Assembly (NCBI RefSeq): GCF_003671715.1
Contig: NZ_RAIF01000018.1
Location: 448,816-506,090 of the forward strand
Length of the DNA stretch: 57,275 bases
From: Streptomyces sp. E2N166
GTDB lineage: Bacteria > Actinomycetota > Actinomycetes > Streptomycetales > Streptomycetaceae
Direction: 5' to 3'
Below are positions 8,735 through 17,358 of this stretch, in pieces (within the stretch, counting starts at the first letter, position 1; each line of letters begins with the position of its first letter). Below the pieces are notes generated by a model that worked only from the letters and a program-made list of their open reading frames with translations, made no database searches and was not told the origin of the DNA. The translations under genes and the position numbers were made by a program.

Positions 8735-10132
8735 TCAGCGGGAGCCGAGGCTCCAGCGGGGCCCCTGCGGGCCGTCCTCGATGACCAGGCCGGACTGACC
8801 GAGCTGGTCGCGGATGGCATCGGCGGTGGACCAGTCCTTGCGCGCCCGCGCGGCCTCGCGCTGGTCCAGGACGAGGCGTACGAGGCTGTCGACGACGTGC
8901 CGCAGGTCCTCGCCCTGCTCCTGCTCCCCGGCCCAGTGCGGGGCCAGCGGGTCGAGGCCGAGCACCCCGAGCATCGCACGGACCTCGGCGAGGCGGGCGA
9001 CCGCGGCGTCCTTGTCGTCGTCGGCCAGCGCGCTGTTGCCCTGCCGCACGGTGGTGTGCACGATGGCCAGCGCCTGCGGCACGCCCAGGTCGTCGTCCAT
9101 CGCCTCGGCGAAGGCGAGCGGCACCTCGGCGGCGGGCTCGACGGCCTGGCCGGCCAGCTCGGTGACCCGCTGCACGAAGCCCTCGATGCGCGCGTACGCC
9201 GACTCGGCCTCGCGCAGGGACTCCTCGCTGTACTCGATGGTGGAGCGGTAGTGCGGCGTGCCCAGGTAGTACCGGAGCACGACCGGGCGCCACTGCTTCA
9301 CCATCTCGCTCACGAGCACGCTGTTGCCGAGCGACTTCGACATCTTCTCGCCGCTCATGGTGACCCAGGCGTTGTGCACCCAGTACCGCGCGAAGGCGTC
9401 GCCGAACCCCTTGGCCTGGGCGATCTCGTTCTCGTGGTGCGGGAAGATCAGGTCGATCCCGCCCCCGTGGACGTCGAACTCCTCACCCAGGTACTTGTGC
9501 GCCATGGCGGAGCACTCCAGGTGCCACCCCGGGCGCCCCCGCCCCCACGGCGCCTCCCAGCTCGGCTCCCCGGGCTTGGCCGCCTTCCACATGGCGAAGT
9601 CCCGCGGGTCCCGCTTGCCGGAGGCGCCCTCGTCGGGCTGCCGCAGGTCGTCGAGGTCCTGGTTGGACAGCGACAGGTACCCGGGCAGGGACCGTACGTC
9701 GAAGTAGACGTTGCCGTCCGCCTCGTAGGCGTGGCCGCGCTCGATGAGGCCGCGCATCATCTCGACCATCTCGGTGATGTGGCCGGTGGCACGGGGCTCG
9801 TAGGTGGGCGGCAGGCAGCCGAGGGCGTCGTACGCGTCGTTGAACGCGCGCTCGTTGTCGTACCCGATGGACCACCAGGGGCGGTTCTGGTCCGCCGCCT
9901 TCTTGATGATCTTGTCGTCGATGTCGGTGACGTTGCGGATGAACGTGACGTCGTAGCCGCGGTACGCGAACCACCGGCGCATGATGTCGAAGTTCAGCCC
10001 CGACCGGATGTGCCCGATGTGCGGGGCGGCCTGCACGGTGGCACCGCACAGGTAGATCGAGACGCAGCCCGGCGTGAGGGGGGCGAAGTCACGGATCTGC
10101 CGGGCGCTGGTGTCGTACAGGCGAATAGTCAC
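8735..10132 (-). CDS. cysS: Cysteinyl-tRNA synthetase
   Basis: 465 residues; charges tRNA-Cys. Zinc-binding Cys in YLCGATVQ, HIGH motif as PHIGHIRSG, the WHLECSAM zinc site, FPHHENE and KMSKS as EKMSKSLGNS are all present. The frame extends to a GTG at 10165, but homology begins at VTIRLYDTSARQIRDF, so the GTG at 10132 was taken; its GGAG is only 2 nt away, leaving some doubt. A MshC-type role (mycothiol ligase) was considered: MshC is a shorter paralogue, and this full-length protein is the synthetase. It follows ispF-ispD in direction but is separated by repeats. Confidence 0.95.
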   Translation of the reverse strand: MTIRLYDTSARQIRDFAPLTPGCVSIYLCGATVQAAPHIGHIRSGLNFDIMRRWFAYRGYDVTFIRNVTDIDDKIIKKAADQNRPWWSIGYDNERAFNDAYDALGCLPPTYEPRATGHITEMVEMMRGLIERGHAYEADGNVYFDVRSLPGYLSLSNQDLDDLRQPDEGASGKRDPRDFAMWKAAKPGEPSWEAPWGRGRPGWHLECSAMAHKYLGEEFDVHGGGIDLIFPHHENEIAQAKGFGDAFARYWVHNAWVTMSGEKMSKSLGNSVLVSEMVKQWRPVVLRYYLGTPHYRSTIEYSEESLREAESAYARIEGFVQRVTELAGQAVEPAAEVPLAFAEAMDDDLGVPQALAIVHTTVRQGNSALADDDKDAAVARLAEVRAMLGVLGLDPLAPHWAGEQEQGEDLRHVVDSLVRLVLDQREAARARKDWSTADAIRDQLGQSGLVIEDGPQGPRWSLGSR

Positions 10133-10202
10133 GACTCCAGGGTAGTAGGCGACGGACAGTGCCACGGGCGCACGTGCCCCGCTTGTTACGTCGCCTTACC
10201 CG

Positions 10203-10326
10203 ACCGAGCCGGTGAGACAAGCCCGGCTTCCCGCCCTACCGAGCCCGTGAGGCAAGCCCGGCCTCTTGCCCGACCGAGTCGGGTGGTGGGTGGGCATAGG
10301 CCGGGGTCCAGGGGCGGAGCCCCTGG
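10203..10326. repeat. 35-bp tandem repeats and a REP-like hairpin between ispF and cysS
   Basis: This 290-bp gap has no gene. Two full 35-bp units (10203-10237, 10238-10272) and the start of a third (10273 on) share ACCGAG.C.GTGAG.CAAGC. Next, CCAGGGGC (10308-10315) pairs with GCCCCTGG (10319-10326); the surrounding GGGGTCCAGGGGCGGAGCC is a motif seen in many Streptomyces intergenic regions. Confidence 0.7.
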
Positions 10327-10424
10327 CGGGGTGCGGGGCGGAGCCCTCACGGCACGCCCGACGCCGGCGCGACACACCCCGGCCCAGGACACACCCCACC
10401 CCGCTCAACCCAAACCCACCCCGC

Positions 10425-10946
10425 TCACCCCACCCGCACGACCAACGCCGTAGCCACCGCCATCAGCCCTTCCCCCCGCCCGGGAAACCCAAGCCCGTCC
10501 GTCGTCGCCCCGGACACCGACACCGGCGCCCCCACCGCCTCCGACAACACCTTCTGCGCCTCGTCCCGCCGCTTACCGATCTTCGGCCTCGGACCGACCA
10601 CCTGCACCGCGACGTTGCCGATCCGGAAGCCCGCCGACCGCACGATCCGCGCCGCCTCCGTCAGCAGCGTCACCCCGGACGCCCCGGACCACTCCGGCCG
10701 CCCGGTACCGAAGTGCTGCCCGAGGTCTCCGACCCCCGCCGCGGAGAACAGCGCGTTGCACGCCGCGTGCGCGACGACATCCGCGTCGGAGTGCCCGGCC
10801 AGCCCGGCGCCCTCGCCCTCCCACTTCAGCCCCGCGCACCACAGTTCACGCCCGTCCTCGAAGGCGTGGATGTCCGTACCGATGCCGACCTGGGGCAGCA
10901 CGAGGAGCCCGTCCGTGCCGGACATGCCAGGACTGTCAGAACCCAT
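10425..10946 (-). CDS. ispF: 2-C-methyl-D-erythritol 2,4-cyclodiphosphate synthase
   Basis: 173 residues; cyclises CDP-methylerythritol 2-phosphate in the MEP isoprenoid pathway. Metal ligands in GIGTDIHAF (Asp and His) and in [16 protein letters not shown] are visible, as is the C-terminal [15 protein letters not shown]. The ATG at 10946 overlaps the end of ispD by 11 nt, so the two are translationally coupled; a later start nearer LPQVGIGTD is possible. Confidence 0.95.
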   Translation of the reverse strand: MGSDSPGMSGTDGLLVLPQVGIGTDIHAFEDGRELWCAGLKWEGEGAGLAGHSDADVVAHAACNALFSAAGVGDLGQHFGTGRPEWSGASGVTLLTEAARIVRSAGFRIGNVAVQVVGPRPKIGKRRDEAQKVLSEAVGAPVSVSGATTDGLGFPGRGEGLMAVATALVVRVG

Positions 10947-11712
10947 CGTTCAGCCTCCTGCGCGCCAGCACGGCCTCCGCCAGCACCAGGTCGAGCGGTC
11001 GCGTCACCTTGAACGCCTCCTCGTGCCCCGGCACCACCATCACCGTGAGCCCGAGCTGCTCGACCATGCTCGCGTCGTCGGTGACGTTGTCGGTCACCGT
11101 CTCGTGGGCGCGCACCAGCGTCTCCCGGTCGAACCCCTGCGGCGTCTGCACCGCGCGCAGCCGCGCCCGCTCCGGCGTCGCCACGACCGGTTCCGGCTCA
11201 CCCGGCACGGCGGCGGGCTCGACCTGTTTGACCGTGTCGGCGAGCGGCAGCGCGGGCACCACGGCGGGCGCGCCGTCCCGTACGGCCTCGATCACCGCGT
11301 CCACCGTGTCGACCGGCACCAGTGGCCGGGCCGCGTCGTGTACGAGGACGGTGTCGTAGGTGGCCGGCAGCGCGTCCAGGCCGAGCCGTACGGACTCCTG
11401 CCGCGACTCGCCGCCCGGCACGACGAGGAAGTCCGTCCGCTCCGGCAGCGCGTGTGCGTCGAGCAGGCTCTTGACCTCGGCGGCTCCGTCGGGAGGCGCG
11501 ACGACCACGACGAGCGAGACGCCGCGCGAGGCGGCCATCGCCCGGACCGCGTGGATGAGCATGGGCGTGCCGCCCAGCGCACGGAGGGCTTTCGGAACGC
11601 CCGGACCCAGTCGGACGCCCCGGCCGGCGGCCGGAATGACGGCCGCGGTTCGGGTGCTCGCACGGGTGTCGGGGGGCATCTCGGCGGGCGAGGGACGCGA
11701 TTCGTCAGACAT
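10936..11712 (-). CDS. ispD: 2-C-methyl-D-erythritol 4-phosphate cytidylyltransferase
   Basis: 258 residues; transfers CMP from CTP to methylerythritol phosphate, two steps before IspF. The CTP-binding [17 protein letters not shown] (near residue 30), VHDAARPLV and the C-terminal [10 protein letters not shown] region are typical. It overlaps ispF, giving a two-gene MEP operon. The ATG at 11712 is used; the first 20 residues are divergent. Confidence 0.95.
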   Translation of the reverse strand: MSDESRPSPAEMPPDTRASTRTAAVIPAAGRGVRLGPGVPKALRALGGTPMLIHAVRAMAASRGVSLVVVVAPPDGAAEVKSLLDAHALPERTDFLVVPGGESRQESVRLGLDALPATYDTVLVHDAARPLVPVDTVDAVIEAVRDGAPAVVPALPLADTVKQVEPAAVPGEPEPVVATPERARLRAVQTPQGFDRETLVRAHETVTDNVTDDASMVEQLGLTVMVVPGHEEAFKVTRPLDLVLAEAVLARRRLNDGF

Positions 11713-12011
11713 CGGTTCCTGTCAGGTTTGTGTGCTCGACCTAGTTGGGTATGGCCTCACCGTGCCGGGCGCGAAGCCTTGACCGGACCCTTCCGTGACC
11801 CTGGTCGAGCCGGCGACCCGGGCCCGGCACGCCGGCACCACGCCAGACCGGGGGAAGTCCCCCGGAGTGATCGTACGAGGACTCGATCCGGGTACGGACA
11901 TGCCGCAGCGCCCGGCGACAGCAAGGATGTCATCGGGCACCGCGGCATTTCAGTGCGCTGAACCGAGTGGGCAGCGGCCTGCGCCTCGACTCAAAGGCTG
12001 AGGTCAGAGAC
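11713..12011. other. Intergenic region between carD and ispD, no gene seen
   Basis: 299 bp without a convincing reading frame. The ispD promoter must lie here, given carD ends with its own stop 299 bp away, but I could not single out a -35/-10 pair. No strong dyad was found. Confidence 0.5.
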
Positions 12012-12494
12012 TCAGGAGGCGAGCACCTCGTCGAGCAGGGCCTCCGCCTTGTCCTCGTTGGTGTTCTCCGCGAGTGCCAGCTCGCTCACCAGGATCTGGC
12101 GGGCCTTGGCGAGCATGCGCTTCTCACCGGCGGAGAGTCCGCGCTCGCGCTCACGACGCCACAGATCGCGTACGACTTCCGCGACCTTGATGACGTCGCC
12201 GGAGGCGAGCTTCTCCAGGTTTGCCTTGTAACGACGCGACCAGTTCGTGGGCTCCTCGGCGTACGGCGCGCGCAGCACCTCGAAGACCCGGTCCAGCCCG
12301 TCCTGACCAACCACATCACGCACGCCGACGAACTCCGCATTGTCCGCTGGCACACGTACCGTCAGGTCACCCTGGGCGACCTTCAGCACCAAGTAGGTCT
12401 TGTCCACGCCTTTGATCTGGCGAGTTTCGATAGCCTCGATCAGCGCGGCCCCGTGATGGGGATAGACCACGGTGTCGCCAACCTTGAACGTCAT
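12012..12494 (-). CDS. carD: CarD-family RNA polymerase-binding transcription regulator
   Basis: 160 residues. The N-terminal Tudor-like RNA polymerase beta-interacting domain ([20 protein letters not shown]) is followed by the helical DNA-binding domain with the conserved Trp and basic residues in [17 protein letters not shown]. Actinobacterial CarD stabilises open complexes at housekeeping, especially rRNA, promoters. The length is standard. It lies upstream of ispD-ispF in the same direction, a common actinobacterial order. Confidence 0.96.
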   Translation of the reverse strand: MTFKVGDTVVYPHHGAALIEAIETRQIKGVDKTYLVLKVAQGDLTVRVPADNAEFVGVRDVVGQDGLDRVFEVLRAPYAEEPTNWSRRYKANLEKLASGDVIKVAEVVRDLWRRERERGLSAGEKRMLAKARQILVSELALAENTNEDKAEALLDEVLAS

Positions 12495-12522
12495 GTGACA
12501 GGTACCCCTTCCGTGGCTATCC

Positions 12523-12551
12523 AGGGTAACACGGATACGGCGTCTTCTGAA
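12523..12551 (-). promoter_or_regulatory. Candidate carD promoter
   Basis: On the minus strand TTCAGA (12546-12551) and TACCCT (12523-12528) are 17 nt apart, 29 nt before the carD start. This resembles a HrdB-type promoter with a weak -35. Inference only. Confidence 0.35.
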
Positions 12552-12793
12552 TGGCGTTTTCGCAGGTCAGGGCATATCTCGGGGCTTGACAACAGCAACA
12601 GGAACGTGCTGCGGCGGGCGAGCGGAAGAAAGTATTCGCAGGTCGGAGCAGCTCTTCAGGTCGCACGAAACGCGCACGTCACACACGCCCGGAGACCCTC
12701 CCGCCTGCCCGAAGATACCCAAATGTCCGGTTCCGGGCGTGCGACTTCCGCTACTCCGTTCGGTGACCGGTGCGGGCTTCCGGACGAATCCGG

Positions 12794-12836
12794 AATTGAT
12801 CACGAGGTGCCCCGACCGTCCCACCGGTGATCAATT
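12794..12836. repeat. 10-bp perfect inverted repeat in the 670-bp carD intergenic gap
   Basis: AATTGATCAC (12794-12803) and GTGATCAATT (12827-12836) are separated by 23 nt. The whole gap 12495-13162 is less GC-rich than its flanks and has no convincing gene; it must hold the promoters of divergent carD and the DUF461-like gene. The dyad could be a stem-loop or an operator pair. Confidence 0.6.
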
Positions 12837-13162
12837 TCCTGGCCGTCCGCGCATTCCTCCACGGAAAATTCGTGCGCCGATCCACGACCGGTATGACAGC
12901 CGGCTTCTTATGTGAATGACGGACGAGTACGAGCCACAAAGTGACGCGGGAACCGGTCTCGGAACGAGCGCGCCGCGCACACCGCCCGCGCACACCGTCC
13001 GCGCGCCGGTCCTACCGCCTGCCGGGCGAAGCCGGGCGTCTTGGGGGAGGGTCGGGTGCGGCGGCCCGGGAACGGCTCGGTAGCCTGAAGCCGCTGACAG
13101 ACACTTAGGGCGGCTTTATCCGTTGCCGCCACCTCGCTCGAGTCCAAGGAGTTGCCGCCGCC

Positions 13163-13900
13163 GTGAGCAGCAGCCTTCGACGCGGTGCCCTCGCCGCCGC
13201 CGCCATCGCGTTCTCGATCGCCTCGCTCGCCGCGTGCGGTGCCGGTCACAACGCCCAGACGCTGGAGATCAAGCCGGACAACGCTGCGACGAGCGTCGGT
13301 GACATCCAGATCCAGAACGCGATCGTCATCACGCAGCCCGACCTGGAGTCGACCGGCCCGGCCGTGGTCTCCGCCACCCTGTTCAACGAGGGCAGGTCCG
13401 ACCAGAAGCTCGAGTCCATCACCGTGGCCGGCACCGGCAAGTCCGCCGAGCTGAAGCCCGCCGAGGGCGAGAAGGGCGGCAACGGCGGCCTGACCGTCCC
13501 GGCCGGCGGTTCCCTGATCCTGGGCGGCGAGGGCAACGCCTCCGCCGTCCTGCCCAGCAGCCGCGAGGCCATCCAGGACGGCAACGCGCAGGAGATCACC
13601 TTCACCTTCAGCAAGACCGGCGAGGTGAGCCTGCGCGCCTTCGTCGTCCCCGCCGAGAGGTACTTCTCCGAGTGGGGCCCGAGCGACGTCCCGGCGGCCC
13701 CCGGCTCGTCGGCGAAGCCGTCGCAGGACGCCTCGGGCGAGCCGTCCGACGGCCAGACCTCCGGCGCCCCGGCCGACGGCACGACGGACCCCTCGACCGG
13801 CGAGTCCGCCGACGCCGGGGACGGCACCGAGGGCGGGACCGGCGCCGGTACGGCGACGGACGGCACCTCGCAGGAGACCGGCACCGGCGCCGGTCACTGA
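13163..13900 (+). CDS. Secreted DUF461 / PCuAC-like protein
   Basis: 245 residues. GTG start at 13163 with AAGGAG 10 nt upstream. The N-terminus is a signal peptide with a lipobox-like LAACG. The middle, about residues 40-170, is an all-beta domain resembling the DUF461/PCu(A)C copper-chaperone fold (AVVSATLFNEGRSDQKLESI), but the His/Met copper ligands of PCu(A)C are absent. The last 70 residues are a Gly/Ser/Thr/Asp tail, likely disordered. It sits between carD and the phoR-phoP operon and ends in a strong hairpin shared with convergent phoP. Confidence 0.8.
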   Translation: MSSSLRRGALAAAAIAFSIASLAACGAGHNAQTLEIKPDNAATSVGDIQIQNAIVITQPDLESTGPAVVSATLFNEGRSDQKLESITVAGTGKSAELKPAEGEKGGNGGLTVPAGGSLILGGEGNASAVLPSSREAIQDGNAQEITFTFSKTGEVSLRAFVVPAERYFSEWGPSDVPAAPGSSAKPSQDASGEPSDGQTSGAPADGTTDPSTGESADAGDGTEGGTGAGTATDGTSQETGTGAGH

Positions 13901-13912
13901 GCACCGTGACGC

Positions 13913-13949
13913 CGAAGGGCGGGACCTCTCCGGGAGGTCCCGCCCTTCG
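13913..13949. terminator. 16-bp bidirectional hairpin
   Basis: Arms 13913-13928 and 13934-13949 pair perfectly around a 5-nt loop, between the convergent DUF461-like gene and phoP. Confidence 0.82.
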
Positions 13950-13996
13950 TCGTACCGCCTTCCGCCGAGGGCGCCTGCGACGCGCGCCCGGGCGCT

Positions 13997-14677
13997 CTAC
14001 GGCTCGAACTTGTAGCCGAGCCCGCGCACCGTCACCAGGTACCGCGGCGCGCCCGGGTCGGGTTCGATCTTGGCGCGCAGCCGCTTGACGTGGACGTCGA
14101 GGGTCTTGGTGTCACCGACGTAGTCGGCACCCCAGACCCGGTCGATCAGCTGCATGCGGGTCAGCACGCGGCCGGCGTTGCGCAGCAGCATCTCCAGCAG
14201 GTCGAACTCCTTCAGGGGCAGGTCGACCTTGGTGCCGCCCACGGTCACGACGTGCCGGTCGACGTCCATGCGGACGGGGCCGGCCTCCAGCGCGGCGGGG
14301 GCGACCTCCTCCGGCTCGCCGCGGCGGCGCAGTACGGCGCGGATGCGGGCGACCAGCTCGCGGGAGGAGAAGGGCTTGGTGACGTAGTCGTCGGCCCCTA
14401 TCTCCAGCCCGACGACCTTGTCGATCTCGCTGTCCTTGGCGGTCACCATGATCACGGGGACGTTGGAGCGGCCGCGCAGCTGGCGGCAGACCTCGGTGCC
14501 CGGCAGGCCGGGCAGCATCAGGTCGAGAAGCACGAGGTCGGCGCCGTTGCGCTCGAACTCGTCGAGTCCGTCGGGGCCGGTGGTCGCCACGGCGACCTCG
14601 AAACCCTCCTTGCGGAGCATGTACGACAGGACGTCGGAGAAGGACTCCTCGTCCTCGACGACGAGCACACGGGTCAC
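13997..14677 (-). CDS. phoP: Phosphate response regulator PhoP (OmpR/PhoB family)
   Basis: 226 residues. Receiver domain with acidic pocket (VVEDEE), phospho-acceptor Asp52 in LLDLMLPG, Thr80 and Lys101 in YVTKPF; then the winged-helix effector (LPLKEFDLLEMLLRNAGRVLTR ... TLDVHVKRLRAKIE). Streptomyces PhoP activates phosphate scavenging and represses many antibiotic genes when phosphate is low. Its GTG start at 14677 overlaps the phoR stop by four bases (GTGA), with GGAGG 7 nt upstream. A much longer frame runs upstream inside phoR and is ignored. Confidence 0.97.
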   Translation of the reverse strand: MTRVLVVEDEESFSDVLSYMLRKEGFEVAVATTGPDGLDEFERNGADLVLLDLMLPGLPGTEVCRQLRGRSNVPVIMVTAKDSEIDKVVGLEIGADDYVTKPFSSRELVARIRAVLRRRGEPEEVAPAALEAGPVRMDVDRHVVTVGGTKVDLPLKEFDLLEMLLRNAGRVLTRMQLIDRVWGADYVGDTKTLDVHVKRLRAKIEPDPGAPRYLVTVRGLGYKFEP

Positions 14678-15945
14678 GGAAGGACCTCCGGGGCGGGAAG
14701 CGTTTCGTACGGGGAAGTATGGGGGGATGAGGGGGACCGCTCGGTCTCGGCGTTGAGTCCGGCGCGGTCGGGGCGCCGCTGTGCGCGGTCGCGGGCGGGG
14801 CCCGACTCCGGCAGTCGCAGCGTAAAGGTGGAGCCCTGGCCTTCGGCACTCCACACCGTGACCTCCCCGCCGTGCGAGGCGGCCACGTGCTTGACGATCG
14901 CGAGACCCAGGCCGGTTCCTCCGGTGGCCCGTGAGCGGGCCGGGTCGACGCGGTAGAAGCGCTCGAACACGCGCTCCTTGTCCTTCTCCGAGATGCCGAT
15001 GCCCTGGTCGGTCACGGCGATCTCGATCTGATCGCCGCCGGGGGCGTTGACGCGGCGGGCGGCTATGCCGACGCGGGTGCGGGCGGGCGAGTAGTTGACG
15101 GCGTTCTCGACGAGGTTGCCGAGGGCGGCGGCGAGCTGGCCGCGGTTGCCGCGTACGTGCAGATCCGCCGTTCCTCCGGCGGCCATGGTGATCTGCTTGG
15201 TGCCGGCCGCGTGCCGGCAACGGTCGATGGCCTCGGCGACCAGCTCGTCCACCCGGACGGGCTCGGCGTCGTCGAGGGGGTCGTCGTTCTGGACCCGGGA
15301 CAGGTCGATGAGTTCCTGTACCAGGTTGGTCAGGCGGGTGGCCTCGATCTGCATGCGCCCGGCGAACCGCTCCACGGCCTCCGGATCGTCCGAGGCGTCC
15401 ATGACGGCCTCGGACAGCAGCGAGAGCGCGCCCACCGGCGTCTTCAGCTCATGGCTCACATTGGCGACGAAGTCGCGGCGTACTGCCTCGATGCGGCGGG
15501 CCTCGGTGAGGTCCTCGACCAGCAGCAGCACCAGCCGCGACCCGAGGGGCGCCACGCGTGCGGACACGGCGAGGGCCTCGCCCCGCCCCGTCCCCCGCCT
15601 CGGCAGATCCAGCTCGACCTGCCGTATCTCCCCGTCCCGCCGGGTGTCCCGGGCCATCTGCAGCATGGGCTCGACGGCGAGCTTGCCGCCCCGGACCAGG
15701 CCGAGGGCGTACGCCGCCGAGCTGGCCTTGACCACCGCGTCGGCCTCGTCGAGGACGACCGCGGAGGAGCGGAGTACCGACAGGACGGTGTCCACGCCGG
15801 GCGGCAGCACGGGGTCCGTGTGAAGCGAGGTGCGCGTGGGGCGCTTCTGCTCCCGCTCGCTCCAGCGGAACGCCAGCATGGCGATGACACCGGTGAGCAC
15901 TCCGGCGATCGCTGCCGCTGCGGCGACCGCCGCGTTCACGTCCAT
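14674..15945 (-). CDS. phoR: Phosphate sensor histidine kinase PhoR
   Basis: 423 residues. One N-terminal transmembrane helix (about 9-27) and no large external sensor, as in Streptomyces PhoR; a PAS-like stretch (about 50-150); HisKA with phospho-His165 in NVSHELKTP; HATPase N box NLVENAVNYS, G1 DQGIGI, G2 GGTGLGLAIVKH. First gene of the phoR-phoP operon, divergent from phoU across a PHO box, so the operon is probably autoregulated. Confidence 0.96.
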   Translation of the reverse strand: MDVNAAVAAAAAIAGVLTGVIAMLAFRWSEREQKRPTRTSLHTDPVLPPGVDTVLSVLRSSAVVLDEADAVVKASSAAYALGLVRGGKLAVEPMLQMARDTRRDGEIRQVELDLPRRGTGRGEALAVSARVAPLGSRLVLLLVEDLTEARRIEAVRRDFVANVSHELKTPVGALSLLSEAVMDASDDPEAVERFAGRMQIEATRLTNLVQELIDLSRVQNDDPLDDAEPVRVDELVAEAIDRCRHAAGTKQITMAAGGTADLHVRGNRGQLAAALGNLVENAVNYSPARTRVGIAARRVNAPGGDQIEIAVTDQGIGISEKDKERVFERFYRVDPARSRATGGTGLGLAIVKHVAASHGGEVTVWSAEGQGSTFTLRLPESGPARDRAQRRPDRAGLNAETERSPSSPHTSPYETLPAPEVLP

Positions 15946-16018
15946 GCATCCAGGTTAGGCATGCCGAACGGCCCCGCCCCAGCCATCGGACTGCGACCTC
16001 GAACACTCGTCGCCCAGA

Positions 16019-16051
16019 GTTCACCTTGGAGCCAGGGATGGTTCATTTGTG
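16019..16051. promoter_or_regulatory. PHO box of three 11-nt direct repeat units
   Basis: Three abutting 11-nt units read GTTCACCTTGG (16019-16029), AGCCAGGGATG (16030-16040) and GTTCATTTGTG (16041-16051). The first and third match the Streptomyces PhoP half-site (G-T-T-C-A-y-y); the middle one is degenerate, which is typical. Position between phoR (start 15945) and phoU (start 16188) fits the known bidirectional phoRP-phoU control region. Confidence 0.85.
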
Positions 16052-16187
16052 GTGCCGGAAACGGACGCGTACAGGCCGGAACGTGTAAGCGTGGGGGCAC
16101 GGCAAGGGGTGCGAGCCGGCAACGAGCCAGCGCAAGCGGGTACGAGCCGGTGCGAGCCCCACAAACGGACGTACGAGAGGGAACCTG

Positions 16188-16877
16188 ATGCGGGACGCGT
16201 ACCACGAGGAACTTGATTCGATCGGCGACAGCCTGGTGGAGATGGCCCGGCTGGTCGGGTCGGCGATCGGGCGCGCCACGACCGCGATCCTCGACTCCGA
16301 CCTGAAGCTGGCCGAGAACGTGATCGAGGGCGACCAGAAGGTCGACGAGCTCCACCACGAGCTGGAGGCCCGCGCGATAGCTCTGCTGGCCCGGCAGCAG
16401 CCGGTGGCGACGGACCTGCGCATCGTCGTCACCTCGCTGCGGATGTCGGCCGACCTGGAGCGCTCGGGCGACCTGGCCCAGCACGTGGCCAAGCTGGCCC
16501 GGCTGCGCTACCCGGAGCGCGCGGTCCCGAGCGACCTGCACGCGACCATTCTGGAGATGGGCCAGCTCGCGCAGCGCCTGATGGCGAAGGCGGCCGAGGT
16601 GATCATCACCAAGGACGTCGATCTCGCCCTCCAGCTGGAGCAGGACGACGACGCGATGGACCTCCTGCACCGCACCCTCTTCCAGCACCTGATGGACGAC
16701 CGCTGGAAGCACGGCATCGAGACGGCCGTCGACGTCACCCTCCTCGGCCGCTACTACGAGCGCTACGCCGACCACGCCGTCTCGGTCGCCAAGCGCGTGG
16801 TCTACCTGGTCACCGGTGAGCACGTGGGCGACCTCCAGGCGGACATCCAGCCGACGACGCAGGTCGACGAGTCCTGA
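16188..16877 (+). CDS. phoU: Phosphate-signalling regulator PhoU
   Basis: 229 residues, all helical, made of two PhoU three-helix repeats. Metal-binding motifs are ERSGD in repeat one and ERYADH in repeat two. PhoU links the phosphate transporter state to PhoR and restrains Pho signalling; in Streptomyces it is itself PhoP-dependent. The ATG at 16188 follows AGAGGGA. The tail after about residue 215 is unstructured. The next gene is a metallothionein-like ORF 238 nt on. Confidence 0.96.
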   Translation: MRDAYHEELDSIGDSLVEMARLVGSAIGRATTAILDSDLKLAENVIEGDQKVDELHHELEARAIALLARQQPVATDLRIVVTSLRMSADLERSGDLAQHVAKLARLRYPERAVPSDLHATILEMGQLAQRLMAKAAEVIITKDVDLALQLEQDDDAMDLLHRTLFQHLMDDRWKHGIETAVDVTLLGRYYERYADHAVSVAKRVVYLVTGEHVGDLQADIQPTTQVDES

Positions 16878-16888
16878 CGGCACCTTGC

Positions 16889-16922
16889 GGGGCCTTGTGG
16901 GGTTTTGTTGGGACTTGCGGGG
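16889..16922 (+). other. Canonical G-quadruplex motif after phoU
   Basis: Four G-runs, GGGG (16889-16892), GGGG (16899-16902), GGG (16910-16912) and GGGG (16919-16922), with loops of 6, 7 and 6 nt lie on the coding strand 12 nt after the phoU stop. Beyond it, G-rich imperfect repeats (GGACCCGGCACGG twice) run to about 17000. No gene is present in 16878-17114. Confidence 0.6.
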
Positions 16923-17114
16923 CCCACGCGGACCTGGGCGGGGCTCCGACAGGACCCGGCACGGGCCTTGGCGGGGCCCGACGGACCCGGCACGGACCTG
17001 GGTGGGAGCGCCCGGCGTGGGCCAGGGGCGCGCACGATCGCCCCAGTGCGCCGTTGATGCGACGGCCACTGGGGGCGTGCAATGGGCCCAGGCACCAGCC
17101 TCTAGGAGGAACCC

Positions 17115-17270
17115 ATGGCCGATTCCCCCAGCACCAAGCCCGCCCCCACCCAGGAACGCCGGACCGAGCAGCCCCCCGAGCCCCGCAGCCTGCCCCTGAT
17201 CGCCGCGTGCGGCTGCGGATCGGGCTGCGGCTGCGGCTGCCAGTCGGGAAATCCGTGCCAGTGCGGCTGA
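17115..17270 (+). CDS. mtpA: Small Cys-rich metallothionein-like protein
   Basis: A 51-residue gene with a strong ribosome site (AGGAGG at 17104-17109, 5 nt before ATG). The N-terminal 30 residues are polar and Pro-rich; the C-terminus holds seven Cys in ACGCGSGCGCGCQSGNPCQC, a Cys-x-Cys pattern expected to bind thiophilic metals. The gene downstream of phoU in S. coelicolor is, to my recollection, the PhoP-dependent mtpA; the symbol rests on that position and on composition. It may be read through from phoU or have its own promoter past the G-rich spacer. Confidence 0.85.
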   Translation: MADSPSTKPAPTQERRTEQPPEPRSLPLIAACGCGSGCGCGCQSGNPCQCG

Positions 17271-17358
17271 CGCACCGGCGGTACTACGGCGGCCGGGTTC
17301 GCCCCGGCCGCCGTACGGGCGCACCCTGGAGGTAAGACCCTGAAGGGGGTGCGAAGCC

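Noticed and set aside
8735..10132. MshC (mycothiol ligase) instead of CysS
   Set aside because: Length, full C-terminal region and placement with ispF-ispD-carD fit CysS.
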